A DNA stretch of 40,054 nt from Azolla pinnata. Its lineage: Eukaryota > Streptophyta > Polypodiopsida > Salviniales > Salviniaceae. The position numbers and the translations under genes were made by a program. The notes beneath the pieces were generated by a model that was given only the letters and a program-made list of their open reading frames with translations, had not been told where the DNA came from and searched no databases. The stretch lies in assembly GCA_037176905.1 (NCBI GenBank), contig JBBBWG010033308.1, forward strand, positions 1 to 40,054, given 5' to 3'. Shown here piece by piece: positions 23,573 through 36,388 of the stretch; the first letter of the stretch is position 1, and each line of letters begins with the position of its first letter.

Positions 23573-25524
23573 GAAATCTATTTAGTTTATTTTGGAGAAG
23601 TTTGGCAAAAGTCAATTCGGCATTGACATAGAAGCATTTCTAAATTGTGTTTCTTTGTCAGGCACATTTTAATGAGGATTACATTGTACCCATGTCCTTG
23701 TCCATCGCCCGAATCTTCAACCCATTTTTGCCGTTAGGCGATTTTCCATCAGTACAACTAGAATCGATACAGAGTTCTCTTGTGTCTAAATAGCGAAGAA
23801 AACTAAATCATATCTATTCATGGCTATTATATTAGCTACTTGAGGATAAAGTTTAATAAAAGGTTTTTTTGTTAGTTAACTATGTTTCAGTGTGTGTATT
23901 ACGGGTGTTAAGCATGCATAGTAACGATATTTATGCTTGGAAGCTTCTTTATTGCGGCCCAATAGATTATTCTTATCTAAACTGCAAAGGCAGAGAGCTG
24001 GCTTTTTAACTCAACCATAGAGGAGATTTAAGCATGAGAATGAAGGTCTTTTTGCCATCACTTCAAGAAAAGTTTTCTTCTCAGGTATGATGCATTTATA
24101 TCACAGAAATCTACACAATTAATCCGGTACTGACTGATAGAGGTTCTGTTCATATTCTATTCTAGGATGACCAAATACATTTCAAGTCGTTTTTCTTTGG
24201 AATACGAATGTGTAATGCTTAATGTCTGACAAATATGAATTTCCTATACATAGGAATGATGGTTTTATATTGGGAAAATGCAGCCATATTACATGATTAT
24301 ACAAAACACTGGTGTGGAATCGTTTACATTTTGGGCACTGCCTAGTGCCAACCAATACTATTTAACGGAAAATGAGAATTTCTAGCTCACAATCCATTTG
24401 GTGACTTGAATCATTCATTGATTTATTCTATAAAGGCATGCATGATTTCTTTTCTTTATAGGATACAAGTGGCCTCTTCAGCAAGAAAGGCAAGAATCTG
24501 CATAGTCGTAAGGGAATTGTATGAATAAAAGATATGCTTAACAAGAAATAATGTCTCGTGACCCACCACTTTACCAAAAACTTAGTTTTCATACATTTCA
24601 ACAAAAGTTTTATTTAATAAGAGGGGATCTGGAGCTTTACGCGCTTTCATAAAAGATGCTCCTCACAACTATTTGAACAAGCCTTTCATAGAGACCCCCA
24701 ATAACATTATCTGCCACAACAATGTCGACAGTTATGATTCCGTTATTTCATTTTTCAAGCCTCTTAACTATTCTGCAAATGCTTTGATTCGGTACAAAAT
24801 CAATGCCTTTTAACATTATATAGGGCACTACCGAGCAATCAGAAGATGATCATTTTGATTCCATTCAAAATAACAATCACAATCGTGCAGAGTTGTCAAA
24901 ACGTGCACCATAAAAATTCTGCGATTACAGGAATCCACCATGGAATGTAGAATTCTCTTTTGTCGTAGCATTCGTTTGGCCTTTCCACAACAAAAACCAA
25001 AATAAAGAAAAGGAAGGAACAGCTCAAAGAACTTCCAGGAGATTTTAAACTACAGGATGGCTGGTGAGAGCAGTTCTGAAGCTGAAAAAACCCGGCTTCT
25101 CTTTCTCATCCCACAAAAATAAATTATCGGAAGACCTAATACCACTACTACACTCTATCCACCTAAAGAATCTTGTACAAGAGAGCAAAACCATGCATCC
25201 GAATCCGACAGCATTTTGTATAGGATGTTTCTTTGCATGGACTGACTCCACAGGGAAGGGAAGAATGTTCGACTCGGGATTGTTTCTTCCCCTGCCCATG
25301 ATTTACCATCGATGTGTATGTACAAAGCTCGATGAGCAGGCTGAGAAAATAGAGAGAAAGAGCTCTACCCCATAGCCAGGAAGCGAGCTAATAAAAGGAG
25401 ATTATGAACTCCGGATTCGCTTCTTTTCTTCTCTTCCAGGGGGCCTCAAAGAATTTTCTCAGCTCGAATTGATGATCCGTTCTCTCGATGGAGTTCAGCG
25501 CTTCGATTTCCATACCTCTCTCAT
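23573..25524. other. Intergenic DNA between convergent ankyrin and CTL genes
   Basis: Contains the 3' untranslated regions of two convergently oriented genes. Only short ORFs (for example 25045-25375 on both strands) without recognisable domains. I see no transposon landmark. Confidence 0.6.
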
Positions 25525-28500
25525 TTATCCCCTTTTCGCAGCCTCTGCATCTTCAGACATCAGCTCTTTCAGCCTCTCGATGACTGGACTTGTCGCAAAC
25601 TCAGGCCCTGTCGAATTTTCTCCATAGCAAACATAATGAGCACTCACTACACCATAGGGCACAGCCATCATTATCCGGACCTGCACCAAACACATCCCAA
25701 CTGCATCATTAATTACCACAGCCTGCTAACATGCAACAAAATCTTCTTTTCCTCCTTCGATTTCTAGTTCAAATTATGATATCTTTATGCTTCTCATTGC
25801 TATGGAGAAAAGGCAGAAGAAATCCTAGGAACTTCGGTGCACTTTTGGAGGTTTCTTTTCTGTTACTAGTTCTCCAAGCACAACGGGAGGAAGAAGGAGA
25901 GAAACCAAGCATACAATCCAACAAAAAATTAGCATGAGTGATTGAAAGAAGAAAGAAAACAGTTCAGGGAACAGCGCACATGGCATCTAATGATGGGGAT
26001 AGCTCACCAGGAAGTAACCAATACAAAATGAGAGCACTGAAACAGATGATGTTAGGGGCTTGTAAATCCCAAATGTCCACCCGCCACTAATTAGGACACA
26101 TAGCATGCCTCCCGATACTCCACTCAACACACAAATGGAGCTGGTCAAGTCTTTCTCGATCACCTTGTCCAGCCGCTTGCTCTCAAAGAGCCTAAATGTA
26201 TCATATGATGCTTTGACAAAACTCTTGTTGTGAACCGCAACCTGTCATGGCAAAGGGACCCTCTTTTTGCAAGATTTGAAGAACACTAAGAAAACACGTG
26301 AGAAAAAGATGATTCCATGTACCATAATTATTGTGGGATTTACTGATGTGTATTGCTGATATTTTGAAAAGCCACACGCACACACACACATGCAGTATGA
26401 AAAATTTAACATACCTGGACATATGCCCAGTTATTGGCATACATAGACCACTTGTTTGTAATGTTGTAGAAGCAGTCAGCACATGAGAACATGAATTCAT
26501 TCTCAGTATGGATTCTGTTCAGCCCCCTTGCCTGTAATGCACATGTGAACATTTCAATGCATCAAAATCAAACAAGGCATTTTTATGTGATGGCAAAACA
26601 TTATTTTGGGAAAGGAAATTTCTCCATCATTCAGATATCAGGATGAATGCACACGAGCAACGTCCTAATGATAATTAGTGTCTCTCTAATATTGAGGATT
26701 CATACAAGTGCTTTTCGGAGACAACGCACAAGAATGAAAGCCTCTCCCCCATTTAGGCAATGAGGTGGGGAAGGAAAGCTCTATGAAGCAATAATCAAAA
26801 TTTCACACTCACTGACCATGAGGCGAAGGATATGGAGGGTCGGAACAAAGAGGGAGCCCATGCAGATGCTTCCAAACCATGTCACGAAAGCTGCACGGAG
26901 GGCTTGCATCATAGACAGCGACGACGGCTGACCTAGGTAGATTGTTGCCACTCTCTTTGCTGTCATGGCACATACCACATTCCTCAGAGTCTCAAGGGTG
27001 TATGCCAGGTTCACCAACAATGCCAAAATTATGAGTGGGGCAAACTGAACACTAAGAGAGCACACCACTCCGAAGCTCCAGAACAGCACCCATGCCGATG
27101 CCAGAAGCACCACCCACACAGAAGAAAGATAGATCCCCGGTATCCTTTTAGCGGTTTTTAACAAGCAATAATGGAGAAGCCTACCTGCATACTTCACCCT
27201 ATCAACACAAATCCACCATATTTTGCCCACCAGGTTAGGAAGAAAATAAAACTCTTTTCTGCTATGTTTTCAACTGAGAAGAAAATAGCCGACCAGACCG
27301 TGCATGCCAGAAAGAGAGAAAGGAAGATATGCTAAACATTGTCTATGGGCCAAGACAGCCCATGACACAAAAACAAACAAATATGTGCTGTATATCCAGG
27401 GACACTCATCACAAAGGATTTATAGAGGAGTGTTTAGACATCATGAAAAAGAACATGAGATGAAGCTGGAATCTCGAGCCTCTTGCATGAGAACGATATG
27501 TTCGTTCACAACAAAAGACAATGCAGAGTTTTGCCCCAACAGATTTACTTTCCACATCTTCGAGTGTTAAAACGAACAGAGAATGAGGAAGGGATCGAAC
27601 TCACCTATTCGATATCCAACAAGCATACAGACTCTGGCACACCGAGAAGACGAGGCACGCAATGCCAACCCCTAAATTGGCTGGCAAGCTTGTGGATACA
27701 AGCATCACAGCAGACCCGAAAGTGAATAGCACACTTATCCAAACAATGGAGCGAACCATTAGTTTTGGGTTCACACGTGCAAGACTCTGGCACAGAAGCC
27801 CAAAAATAACACTGGTAGCGACAGCCACGGAGAGTTGAGGAAACCATCGCCTGAAGTTCTGGAGCTTCGTCGGAGTTATATCCTTCACATAGAGTATGAT
27901 GAAGAAAATGATGGCAGCTGTGGTGCTGACAAGATGAATTATGAAGAAGATCATGGAAAAATTATCAGCAGCTTGTTTGGGAACTCGGTACACTGAGCGC
28001 ACTGTTGCCGTTGCCCCACCGTTGGCCAACTGCAAGTTACATTCGGAGCATTAATCGTCAACTGAAACACTTGCCAAAGGCTAGTTGATCATCATACATA
28101 TCAACATGCTACGAATCACTGAGTAGTTGAATCCAGAACATGTGGATGTTCCCAACAGACTTACAAATATCCATCAAGCATCAACATGGATGTATGAGTA
28201 AATATGCGCGCAAATGCGTGCCATACAAAAGAGAGTAAAGAGAGTTCAAGGCCATGCAAAAAGGCTACATGCGCGTGGCGTTCATGCACATTTTTGAGTT
28301 TATGACTGGTAAAAGGAAATAGAGGGGTGCATACAAGAATGCTGATATATGATGAATATACATTCTGAAACATTGCTGCATACTCTGAACGGCAGATTCG
28401 GATAAGGCAAATGGTGTATACATATGTGTTGAACAGCCTTCTTGAATATGAGGAGCAATTCATCAACATAGATAGGCTCACAAAATTTCCATCCACCACT

Positions 28501-29647
28501 ATCGATATCAACGTGTATACATGTATGCATGCACGTATGTATGCATGTAAGCATACATTGCACAAAGAAAACTTCCAAGAAATAGCCAGCATATGTGGGC
28601 GGCTACTGAAAAGGAAATCACACATTCACAAAGAGACGGAAACTGCGCATGTACATGTATGTATATGGACAGGGCATTGCCATGCTAGGCATAAGCATAT
28701 GCACATATGTATACATACAAACATAAAGAAGAGGAAAATGCAGATGTACATGTACATTCATGGGCATAGGCATGTCATGCATATGCACATTGCGCACATG
28801 TACACGCGTGCATACAAAACAAAGCACAAAGAGAAGGAAAATCCATGTGTACCAAGTAAAACAAACAAAGGGCACAGGCGTCGGCATGACATGGAAGATT
28901 GATGTATGAAGGAACAGGCATCGAAATGGCACCTTGGCATCGGTAGGAGCGGCATTGGAGATCTGGATTTTCAAGATGTTAAGATCGGTGCCTCGAGCAG
29001 CAACATCTGGGGCCAAGATTTCATCATCTTGAGCTGAAGCAGCCATGTCAGCAGCAGCAGCAGCAGCATCTGGAGGAGAAGGCATGGGAGCTGACCTGGA
29101 TGTCACATCATCGGGCCCGGGCGATCCCGCTGGCGCGGCATTGCCAGCTGGCGCCTCGGTGTGGGAGGGTTTAGCAGGATTCTCCGATTCGATCTTATCT
29201 TCCTTGCTTCTCGGGGCAGTATCTTGCGGCGGGGATTCGACAGCTTTCATGGCGGCGGTGGTGCTGCTGCTGTTGCTGTTGACCACATTGATGTTAGCCC
29301 TGTAATCATCATACCCATCTGCTTCTGCTGCTGCTTCTTCTTCTTCTTCTTCTTGATCCTCACCCTGTTGTTGATGAAGATAGTGATACTGCTGCTGCTG
29401 CTGCTCTTCATACAATGATTCCTGGTTCGAAGCATCGCTGCGGTCGGGGTCGGGGTCGGTGTCAAGGCCCCAGAAGCCGCTCTCCCAGAAGTTGCTCGTC
29501 GACCTTGCTTCTTCCGCTGTCGCTGTATCCACTGTATTGTGCCAGAAATCGTCGATGCTGGCCCCCGGAGCCGACTCCTGCCATAGCCACAAGAAAGCAA
29601 AGAAACCAAACCCTAATTCCGTCAAACACCTTCTTCTCCAAGCACGA

Positions 29648-29713
<66 letters not shown>

Positions 29714-30026
29714 ACACATAGAGATACCTCCACACACAATCCCTCTCCCTCTCCCTCTCTCTGCAAGCTGTGTTTCACCTCTCTTCAAGCATCTGCCTCT
29801 GTCCGCATACTTAACGCTCTCCCTCACACACGGAGCCTTGCTCTACCTGTCTTCGAGATCTATGTATGTATCATGCCTCCTAGACTCTCTCTCTCTCTCC
29901 CTCCCTCCCTCCCTCCCTCCCTCCCTCCCTTGCCCCCGTACTGTATACATCTTCTAGCTACCTCTGCATCTGCCACTCTGAGAGGAAGAGGTGTGAAGAG
30001 GGAGCAGAACGTACTGTGTTTCCCAT
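25525..30026 (-). CDS. Choline-transporter-like (CTL/SLC44/PNS1) membrane protein, 7 exons
   Basis: Exons (minus): 30026-30015 (tentative), 29577-28933, 28029-27605, 27198-26817, 26531-26415, 26241-26008 and 25680-25525, giving about 656 aa. The N-terminal ~219 residues are hydrophilic, with acidic and Gln-rich runs. After them come roughly ten hydrophobic segments, for example MIFFIIHLVSTTAAIIFF, IYLSSVWVVLLASAWVLFW, FAPLIILALLVNLAYTLE and GGMLCVLISGGWTFGIY. The order and the blocks SVWVVLLASAW, CADCFYNITNKWSMYANNWAYVQ and VAVHNKSFVKASYDTF fit the plant CTL family (DUF580), which includes choline transporter CHER1. It is likely in the plasma membrane or trans-Golgi. The large exon starts after a strong acceptor with no in-frame ATG. 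The 4-codon first exon (MGNT, donor ACA|GTACGT) is the phase-correct candidate I found and needs transcript support. Exons 2-7 are firm. Confidence 0.88.
29655..29711. repeat. (CT)n microsatellite in CTL intron 1
   Basis: About 28 CT dinucleotides (GA on the coding strand), about 80 bp upstream of the exon 2 acceptor. A CCCT-type tract follows at about 29893-29930. Confidence 0.9.
29885..29930. repeat. CT then CCCT tetranucleotide tract
   Basis: Short CT repeat running into about eight CCCT units, inside the proposed CTL intron 1. Confidence 0.85.
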
Positions 30027-30094
30027 GTGGGCGGCAGCTAGCTATGGCTCTCCGCTGCACGCTACACCTGCATAACAAGGGGGAGGAGCGCAAA

Positions 30095-30245
30095 TGGAAG
30101 AAGAAGAAGAAGAAGAAGAAGAAGAAGAAGAAGAAGAGATGGGATCAGAGAGGAAGGATCGGGCAAGGAGATGCGGGAAATGGAACGGTCCCTTGAGCAG
30201 AAGAAGAAGAAGAAGAAAGGAAGAAGAAGAAGAAGAAGAAGGAAG
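30095..30245. repeat. Two (GAA)n tracts upstream of CTL
   Basis: GAA/AAG repeats at about 30098-30140 and 30200-30245 (TTC on the CTL coding strand). They are separated by about 60 bp of non-repetitive DNA, in the presumed promoter or leader. Confidence 0.85.
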
Positions 30246-30269
30246 AGATAGATACTTGTATTAGATATG

Positions 30270-31280
30270 TACATACATATATGTATGTGTGTGTGTATGC
30301 ATGTGTGTGTATATGTATGTATGTATGTGTGTGTGTGTGTATGTATGTGTGTGGAGACGTATGTTGTGTATGCGGATTTATGGATGTATGCTGCGCGTGT
30401 GTTTGTGGTTGTATGTATGTGTGCATGGATGTATGTGTGTGCGTCCATGCATGCATGCATGTGTGCATGTATGTGTGTGCGCGTGTGGATGTATGTATGT
30501 ATGCGTGCATGTGTGTGTTTGTCGTTGTATGTGTGTGCGTCCATGCATGCATGCATGTGTGCATGTATGCGTGAGCGCGTGTGGACGTATGTATGTATGC
30601 GTGCATGTGTGTGTTTGTCGTTGTATGTATGTGTGCATGGATGTATGCGTGCGTGTCCATGCATGCATGCATGCATGTGTGTGTGCATGTGTGTGTGCGT
30701 GCAGGTGATGTGCAAGAAAATGTCGTATGTCTATGTATGTATGTAGGTGTGCGTATGTATGTATGCATGTATGTATGCATGTGTGTGTGCGTGCGTGCGT
30801 GCATGTGTGATGTGCACCGATGCATGTATGAATTGTGTGCACCTATGCATGTGTGGCTGCATGCACATGCATTCATACATGCATAGCAACGTTTTTTTGT
30901 GCGTGCATGCATGTATGCGTGCATGCACAAAAAATGTTGTATGTATATGTATGTATGCATGCATGCATGTATGTATGTATGTATGTGTGCATGCATGTGT
31001 ACATGTGCCCTAATGCATGTATGGGTTGTGTGCACATATGCATGTGTGGCTGTACGTGTGCATACATAGGTGCACGCACGCATGCATACAGGCATAGGTG
31101 CACATACATCCATACAGCATTGATGCACATGCACACTGAACGCACACATACATGCACCGCCATATACATACCTATGCACGAAGGCATGCATGTATGTATG
31201 TGCGTATGCATGTACGTATGTATGTACGTACATATGTACGTATGTATGCATGTGTGCATGTGTGGATGCATGTATGCCAG
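30270..31280. repeat. 1-kb TGTA/TGCA alternating purine-pyrimidine repeat
   Basis: Nearly all bases are GT, TGTA, TGCA or GCATGCAT words. Within it a higher-order unit of roughly 95-110 bp recurs at about 30440, 30538 and 30650 (CCATGCATGCATGCATG plus TTTGTCGTTGTATG). The polarity of the repeat words shifts near 31050-31170, where the strand-swapped ACATACAT form appears. Long open frames on both strands are artefacts of the periodicity. Confidence 0.9.
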
Positions 31281-34200
31281 GGTAAAGTTTCGTTATTGGC
31301 AGAGCAAGGGGAAAAAGCACACAAACCACGTGCAAAATTAGAATGGTATAATACGTATACGACCCCGCATACATATGTATATCGATCCACAAATACATAC
31401 ACGATTCAATACCTGATCGGCCAGAGCAGATCCGCATACGTATCGGCGCTACGACATCTACGTATATATGTATGCACAATGATGTATCTTGTACCAGCCA
31501 AGGCATCATGCATATGCTCTATTACATCATATGATAATCCGCCAAGGCTTTTTCGTGTATACATGCGTATATACTACGATCTCTCTCAGATCCATCTTCG
31601 TATCTTGTGAATTTGACAGTGTCACTGCTCAGGAGATGGTTTGTGACTTGGAAGCCTCTCCGGTTCGACTAATATGGCATACAGTCTCGGTCAATCTTGG
31701 CAACTGTAAAAAAAAAAACAGATAAAACTTCTATCCCATGGCCAGTGGAATTGTTGAGGATAATGACTACGATTACAATCACATTTATCCCACATGCCAA
31801 TTTTGCATCGCCGTTTTTCCAACTGAGGAATTCACTGTACATATATGAGAATCTTGAATACATCAATCAGTTTATACCTCCATTTTTTTCCCCTTCCTTT
31901 TTACACACCTCTTCTTCCTGATTCTTCGGCCACTACACATTCTACTACACATGATCAGTAATCACCAACGGCAACGAATCATCAAGCTCATTCAAGGCCT
32001 GCCTTCGTGATCATTGATCACACCATAATGATGACGATCATTTCATTGTGCTTGCTACCCGAAGCGTGATTTTGATGCCGTTCTTAGAGTTGAATCGAAA
32101 CCAATGGCTACATGCACTCCTGAGTTGGAGTAAAAACATGGATCTATCCACTCCGTCTTCTTCTATTTTTCTTCTTCTTTACAAAGAGATTCATCTTAGT
32201 ATTAATGAGGTGCATTGTACAAAATGAACAAAGTTACAAATTGTTCACTACCGATTTTAAGCTTCATAGAATAGAAGGTTCTCTATCTAAACCTAGATAC
32301 TTGAAGAAAAACAACATATATTTGTATCGCGCTATGAGCTGCTACATAGTTATTTCCACATCCAATAGTAATGAGACCTTTTCTCTTAGTGTCTCATTTA
32401 TTAAGAGTGGAGAAAAACCCCCCTTCACTTTTCACGTAGAAAGAATCAATGCAGTGCAAGTATACAGGTGAACTAGATAATATATTAGACATGAGTAACT
32501 AGCTTAAAGACAAACTACTAACACTCTGAAACAACATATTCTCATGTGCTCCTCCAACTTCTAAATCTTTTCCTTGGTTGATAATGACCAAAACACTTCT
32601 CCCTCAGCCAATAGGAGCTAACAAAAGTTGAACCAAAAAAGTTCATTTTTTCTTTTTTTGTCTTGTGATTTTCCTAGTTGTTGCCTTGTTTTTTTTGCCT
32701 ATTCCACGAACTCAAAAGCCATTAGCTGAAGAAAATTCCTTGGGAGCTATTGAATGTAGCAAAGCTCCTCATGCTAGTGTCATCTTCACCTGCAAAAAAA
32801 CCAAGAAAAAGAATTTTACTACAGCTAGAACAACTTATGTCATCCAACTTACTACATGTAATTATTGTCCAAAGGGAAAAGTCACTTTGGCAAAGCATAA
32901 AACCATTCAAGGTGAAGAAAATCTCGTATAAAGGTCTATGAACTTTTGCACAATTTGAGAATTTGTTATTGGCTTCTTAAAGTTTGGCAAAAATCCAACC
33001 AAGCATTCCATAGAATCTCTATTGGGGACGACCAAGCATCTTCAAAAACCAAATTTCATATATCCTTGTCATATTGTGAGACTACACATGAGTTCCCATC
33101 AGGTGAAGAACTCCTTTCTTACTTCTCAATTTGTTATTATTTCATCGATTGAGCGATAAGAAATTATTTTGATGTCAAATCTTCTATGTTGAGACTGCTC
33201 AATCATCTCCATACCCAAGAATGATAGAATTACTAAGTCATACTACTAAACACCAAGAACAATTATTATTCTTGCACAACCTTGCCATTATTTTGATGAT
33301 TTCGTTCAACACTCGTTATGCATGAGTGCAATCCTACAAGCAATGTCCATGAGATAACCACATCTTCTAGAAATTGTTAGATGATTTCTCTTTTTAGTCC
33401 AGTAACCTATCGCCACAACTCCTTGGATAATCAAGTATTGAAATAATATCACTTTCATGGCATATTTCTTTTTTTGGCTTTTTTTCAAAAATGCAAACGA
33501 AATTAATCCATAATATTATACCTTTGTTAGTACTTCAAAGTAGAGGGAACACGTGTCTTCCCAATAAGTCTTATTTTATTTTTAAAAACAAGATCCTTCC
33601 ATTAGTAAAGAAATGATACAAATGAAGATAAGTTAAACTAATCAATGTACAAATCGTAAGATACCGATGACAACAAAACTAGTTACTTATGAAAGATATA
33701 GTGCAAAAATATTAACTTCTAGACCACTACATCTCAATTTTAGTTCTCAATATCAACCCACCTTGAATGGTAGTAGCAACAATTTGTACCTTGGAACTAC
33801 ATACCCCTAGACCTTCTCCAACCATCCTCCATTCTTAAGACAAAGACGACACCTTTAATTCTTGGCTAAAGTTAACAATCAATTAGAAGCAACATAATTC
33901 CATTTTAAGTCATGTGACATCCTCATATTGAATGGAAAAAGAAACCATAATCTATGAAACTTCCTCTTTTTTTGAGTTGCTGTATCAAATATACCAATTA
34001 TAACATCCCATTGACCTTTTATGACACGTAACATTTTCATCCATGTAACTTGCACTATTTCTATAGGTGGAACCTGTTCTTTGAAAAACCATTATGTATC
34101 TTGCTTTCTAAATTGCCCACATTATAGACACCGAAGCTATTAGATACCCATACCTTATCCTTCTGCAAGGTTACACCACCAGCTTATGCACCCCATAATG

Positions 34201-34325
34201 AAGAGAAATGGCGGAATTATAAGGCAAAATTTTATACAATGCAAATTTTTCAAAACAATGATGACAATACTACTCACCCCCATGTAATGATATTATTTTG
34301 GGGCATAAACATTAATAATCTCACT
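31281..34325. other. Intergenic AT-rich DNA without a supported gene
   Basis: Short ORFs only, no domain recognised and no clear transposon end. It is probably degraded repeat DNA. Confidence 0.55.
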
Positions 34326-34329
34326 ACTC

Positions 34330-35100
34330 ACATCTACACTTCTCGAGCCATAGCACATTGCCATAAACAATGTCTAATATTTTCACATCTAAGACATCTT
34401 GAAGACCCACTAGGAACCCACTGCAACAATGGCCTTGTGTAGCACTAGCAATTGAAAAATCTTAATTTTCCCAAGAGCCATAGCACATCTAAGATATCTT
34501 GAAGACCCACTAGGAACCCATTGCAACAATGGCTTTGTGTAGCACTACCAGTTGAAAATTTTTAATTTTCCTAGAAATTTTGTTGTTCCATAACCGTACC
34601 CATATTTAATGTTATAACTCTAAAGTAACACAATTCCTTATCCAATAAGGGCATGCAACTAGAACATATTGTAGTTGGGTCTCTAAAAGATTCATCCCCC
34701 CAATTTCATTGAGTATTGAAAATATTGCAATTTCTTATCTTGGGAATTTGGGTCTTGCCAATAATAATCCTTAGGATCCCATTTCAAGGCACTAGTTGCA
34801 CAAGCTCGAGTACCCAAAACTTTCTATCATTCTTTACTACCCTTAAATTCGGATCTAATAGCCAATCGCCATCAACATAGCCTATTACCCTTATAACTTG
34901 CCAATTACAATCATTAATTAACGGTGATTCTGCCAATATTCTATGAAGCCTTCCCTTTTGCAATATGCCAAAGACCATAAATTACCTTCCTCCAAAAATG
35001 CCCTGACCCCAATAAGCATCGAGAAACCTATAAAAGCACCAACCCACTTAACCATTTGTTGTGATTGTCCAACTGGGAAAGTATTCCACTTTCCTTTGTC
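34330..35100 (-). pseudogene. Second LINE relic with zf-RVT-type motif
   Basis: The minus strand near 34345-34430 reads QWVPSGSSRCLRCENIRHCL, then WQCAMAREV and a stop, fitting C-x2-C...H-C-L-W-x-C...A...V(W) of the LINE zf-RVT domain, with the terminal Trp turned into a stop. Upstream on the same strand (34784-35103), open frames with GYVDGDWLLDPNL and GGxW-like pieces are plausible degraded sequence from just before that domain. The zf-RVT part is reasonable; the rest is inference. Confidence 0.55.
34386..34571. repeat. Imperfect direct duplication of about 87 bp
   Basis: 34386-34471 and 34485-34571 are near-identical (CATCTAAGA.ATCTTGAAGACC... to ...TTAATTTTCC), with a short spacer that repeats GAGCCATAGCACAT. 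Confidence 0.85.
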
Positions 35101-35310
35101 CAATTGTTACATCATTATTTCCCACCTCTAAACCCTTGTAATAGTTGTCATTTGGAATGTAGCGGTAGAGTATTGAAATTCAACCTCTCATTATATCTAA
35201 CAGTTGGTCTTGTATCTATATTTCCCCATGGCAAGCGAGGTCGTGCCTCGATCATTTCACTTAATGGTAATGTGAACAAGGAGTTCCGAACACTACAAGG
35301 GAAATGTCAG

Positions 35311-36195
35311 TTTGTCGCGAGATTTGCCGCGAAAATCGTTCTGCAGAACATCCAGGAAAAGTCGCGAAAAACTCGCGGTAAACGACATTCTGATTTACCG
35401 CGAAATTTTGCCGCAAGTTTACCGCGAAATTTTGCCGCAAGTTTACCGCGAGTTTGCCGCGACGTTGCCGCGAGCTGGGAAAAAATTTACCGCGACATTG
35501 CCACGTGTTTGCCGCGAATATTTAAGCACTTTTTGCCGCGAGTTTTGCCGGGAATTTTACCGCGAAATTTAGGTCTCATTTTGCCGGTCAATATCCGCAT
35601 GTTTGCCGTGGCCATTACCGCAACCATTACTGCTATTTTACCGCGCCAATTTCAGGACATTTGCCGCGAGTTTTGCCGCACAAATTGCCGCGACATTACC
35701 GCTTGTTTTCCGCAACTTTGCCGCGAGTTTGCAGCTTATTTACCGCGACCTTGCCGCGATTTTGCCGCGAATTTGTAGCATATTTACCGCGATTTTGCAG
35801 CAAATTTGCCGTGCCTTTGCAGCATATTTACCGTGAGCTTGCTGCTAATTTGCATCAAGTTTGCAGTGATTTTAGTGCGCTGTTGCAGCTTATTTACCCC
35901 AATTTTACTGCAACTTTGCCGCGTGGTTGCTGCTAATTTGCCGCGAGTTTGCTGCAATTTTGCCGCAATTTTGTTGCGAATTTGCCGCGAGTTTGCTGCC
36001 AGTTTGTCGCGAGTTTGCTGCAAGTTTGCCGCGATTTTGCTGCTAGTTTGCCACGAGTTTGCTGAAAGTTTGCCGCGAGTTTGCTGGATTTTTACCGCAA
36101 CCTTGCCGCAATATTGCCGCGTGATTGCTGGGAATTTTCCGCGTGTTTGCAACCAATTTGCCGCCTGTTTGCTGCAAATTTACCGCTTCTTTGCA
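35311..36195 (+). repeat. CACTA subterminal repeat array, core TTTGCCGCGA
   Basis: Dozens of 10-12 bp units with core TTTGCCGCGA, variants TTTACCGCGA and TTTGCTGCAA, nearly all in the same direction. Copies near the terminus keep CpG (GCCGCG); copies further inside drift to GCTGC/GCAGC. Two inverted copies near 35365-35382 form hairpin potential. Such arrays bind the element's own TnpA-like protein in En/Spm; binding here is inferred. Confidence 0.85.
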
Positions 36196-36388
36196 TCACT
36201 GACCCTGACTACGATATTGATCGTGAATTAAAAACAAATTTTAATTTTCAAAACCCAAAATTGGGAATCTCAAATTTAATTTCGCAAATAAATTACAATA
36301 TTGTTCAGTAACTATACAAGGGTAAATATATTACAATGGGGGAATTAGAATACAATTTAATAATATACAAGAAATACCAAAAAAATAT

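Noticed and set aside
28618..29778. Long minus-strand frame with an Arg-Glu repeat as the CTL N-terminus
   Set aside because: It would start at GTG and translate the GA microsatellite. A good acceptor directly before GAGTCGG indicates the true exon begins at 29577.
30145..31509. Very long His/Thr- and Cys/Val-rich open frames on both strands
   Set aside because: They follow from the TGTA/TGCA repeat, whose words contain few stops, and have no normal protein composition.
35065..36231. Frames rich in AA/LPR/CRE repeats as proteins
   Set aside because: They are translations of the TTTGCCGCGA array in different frames.
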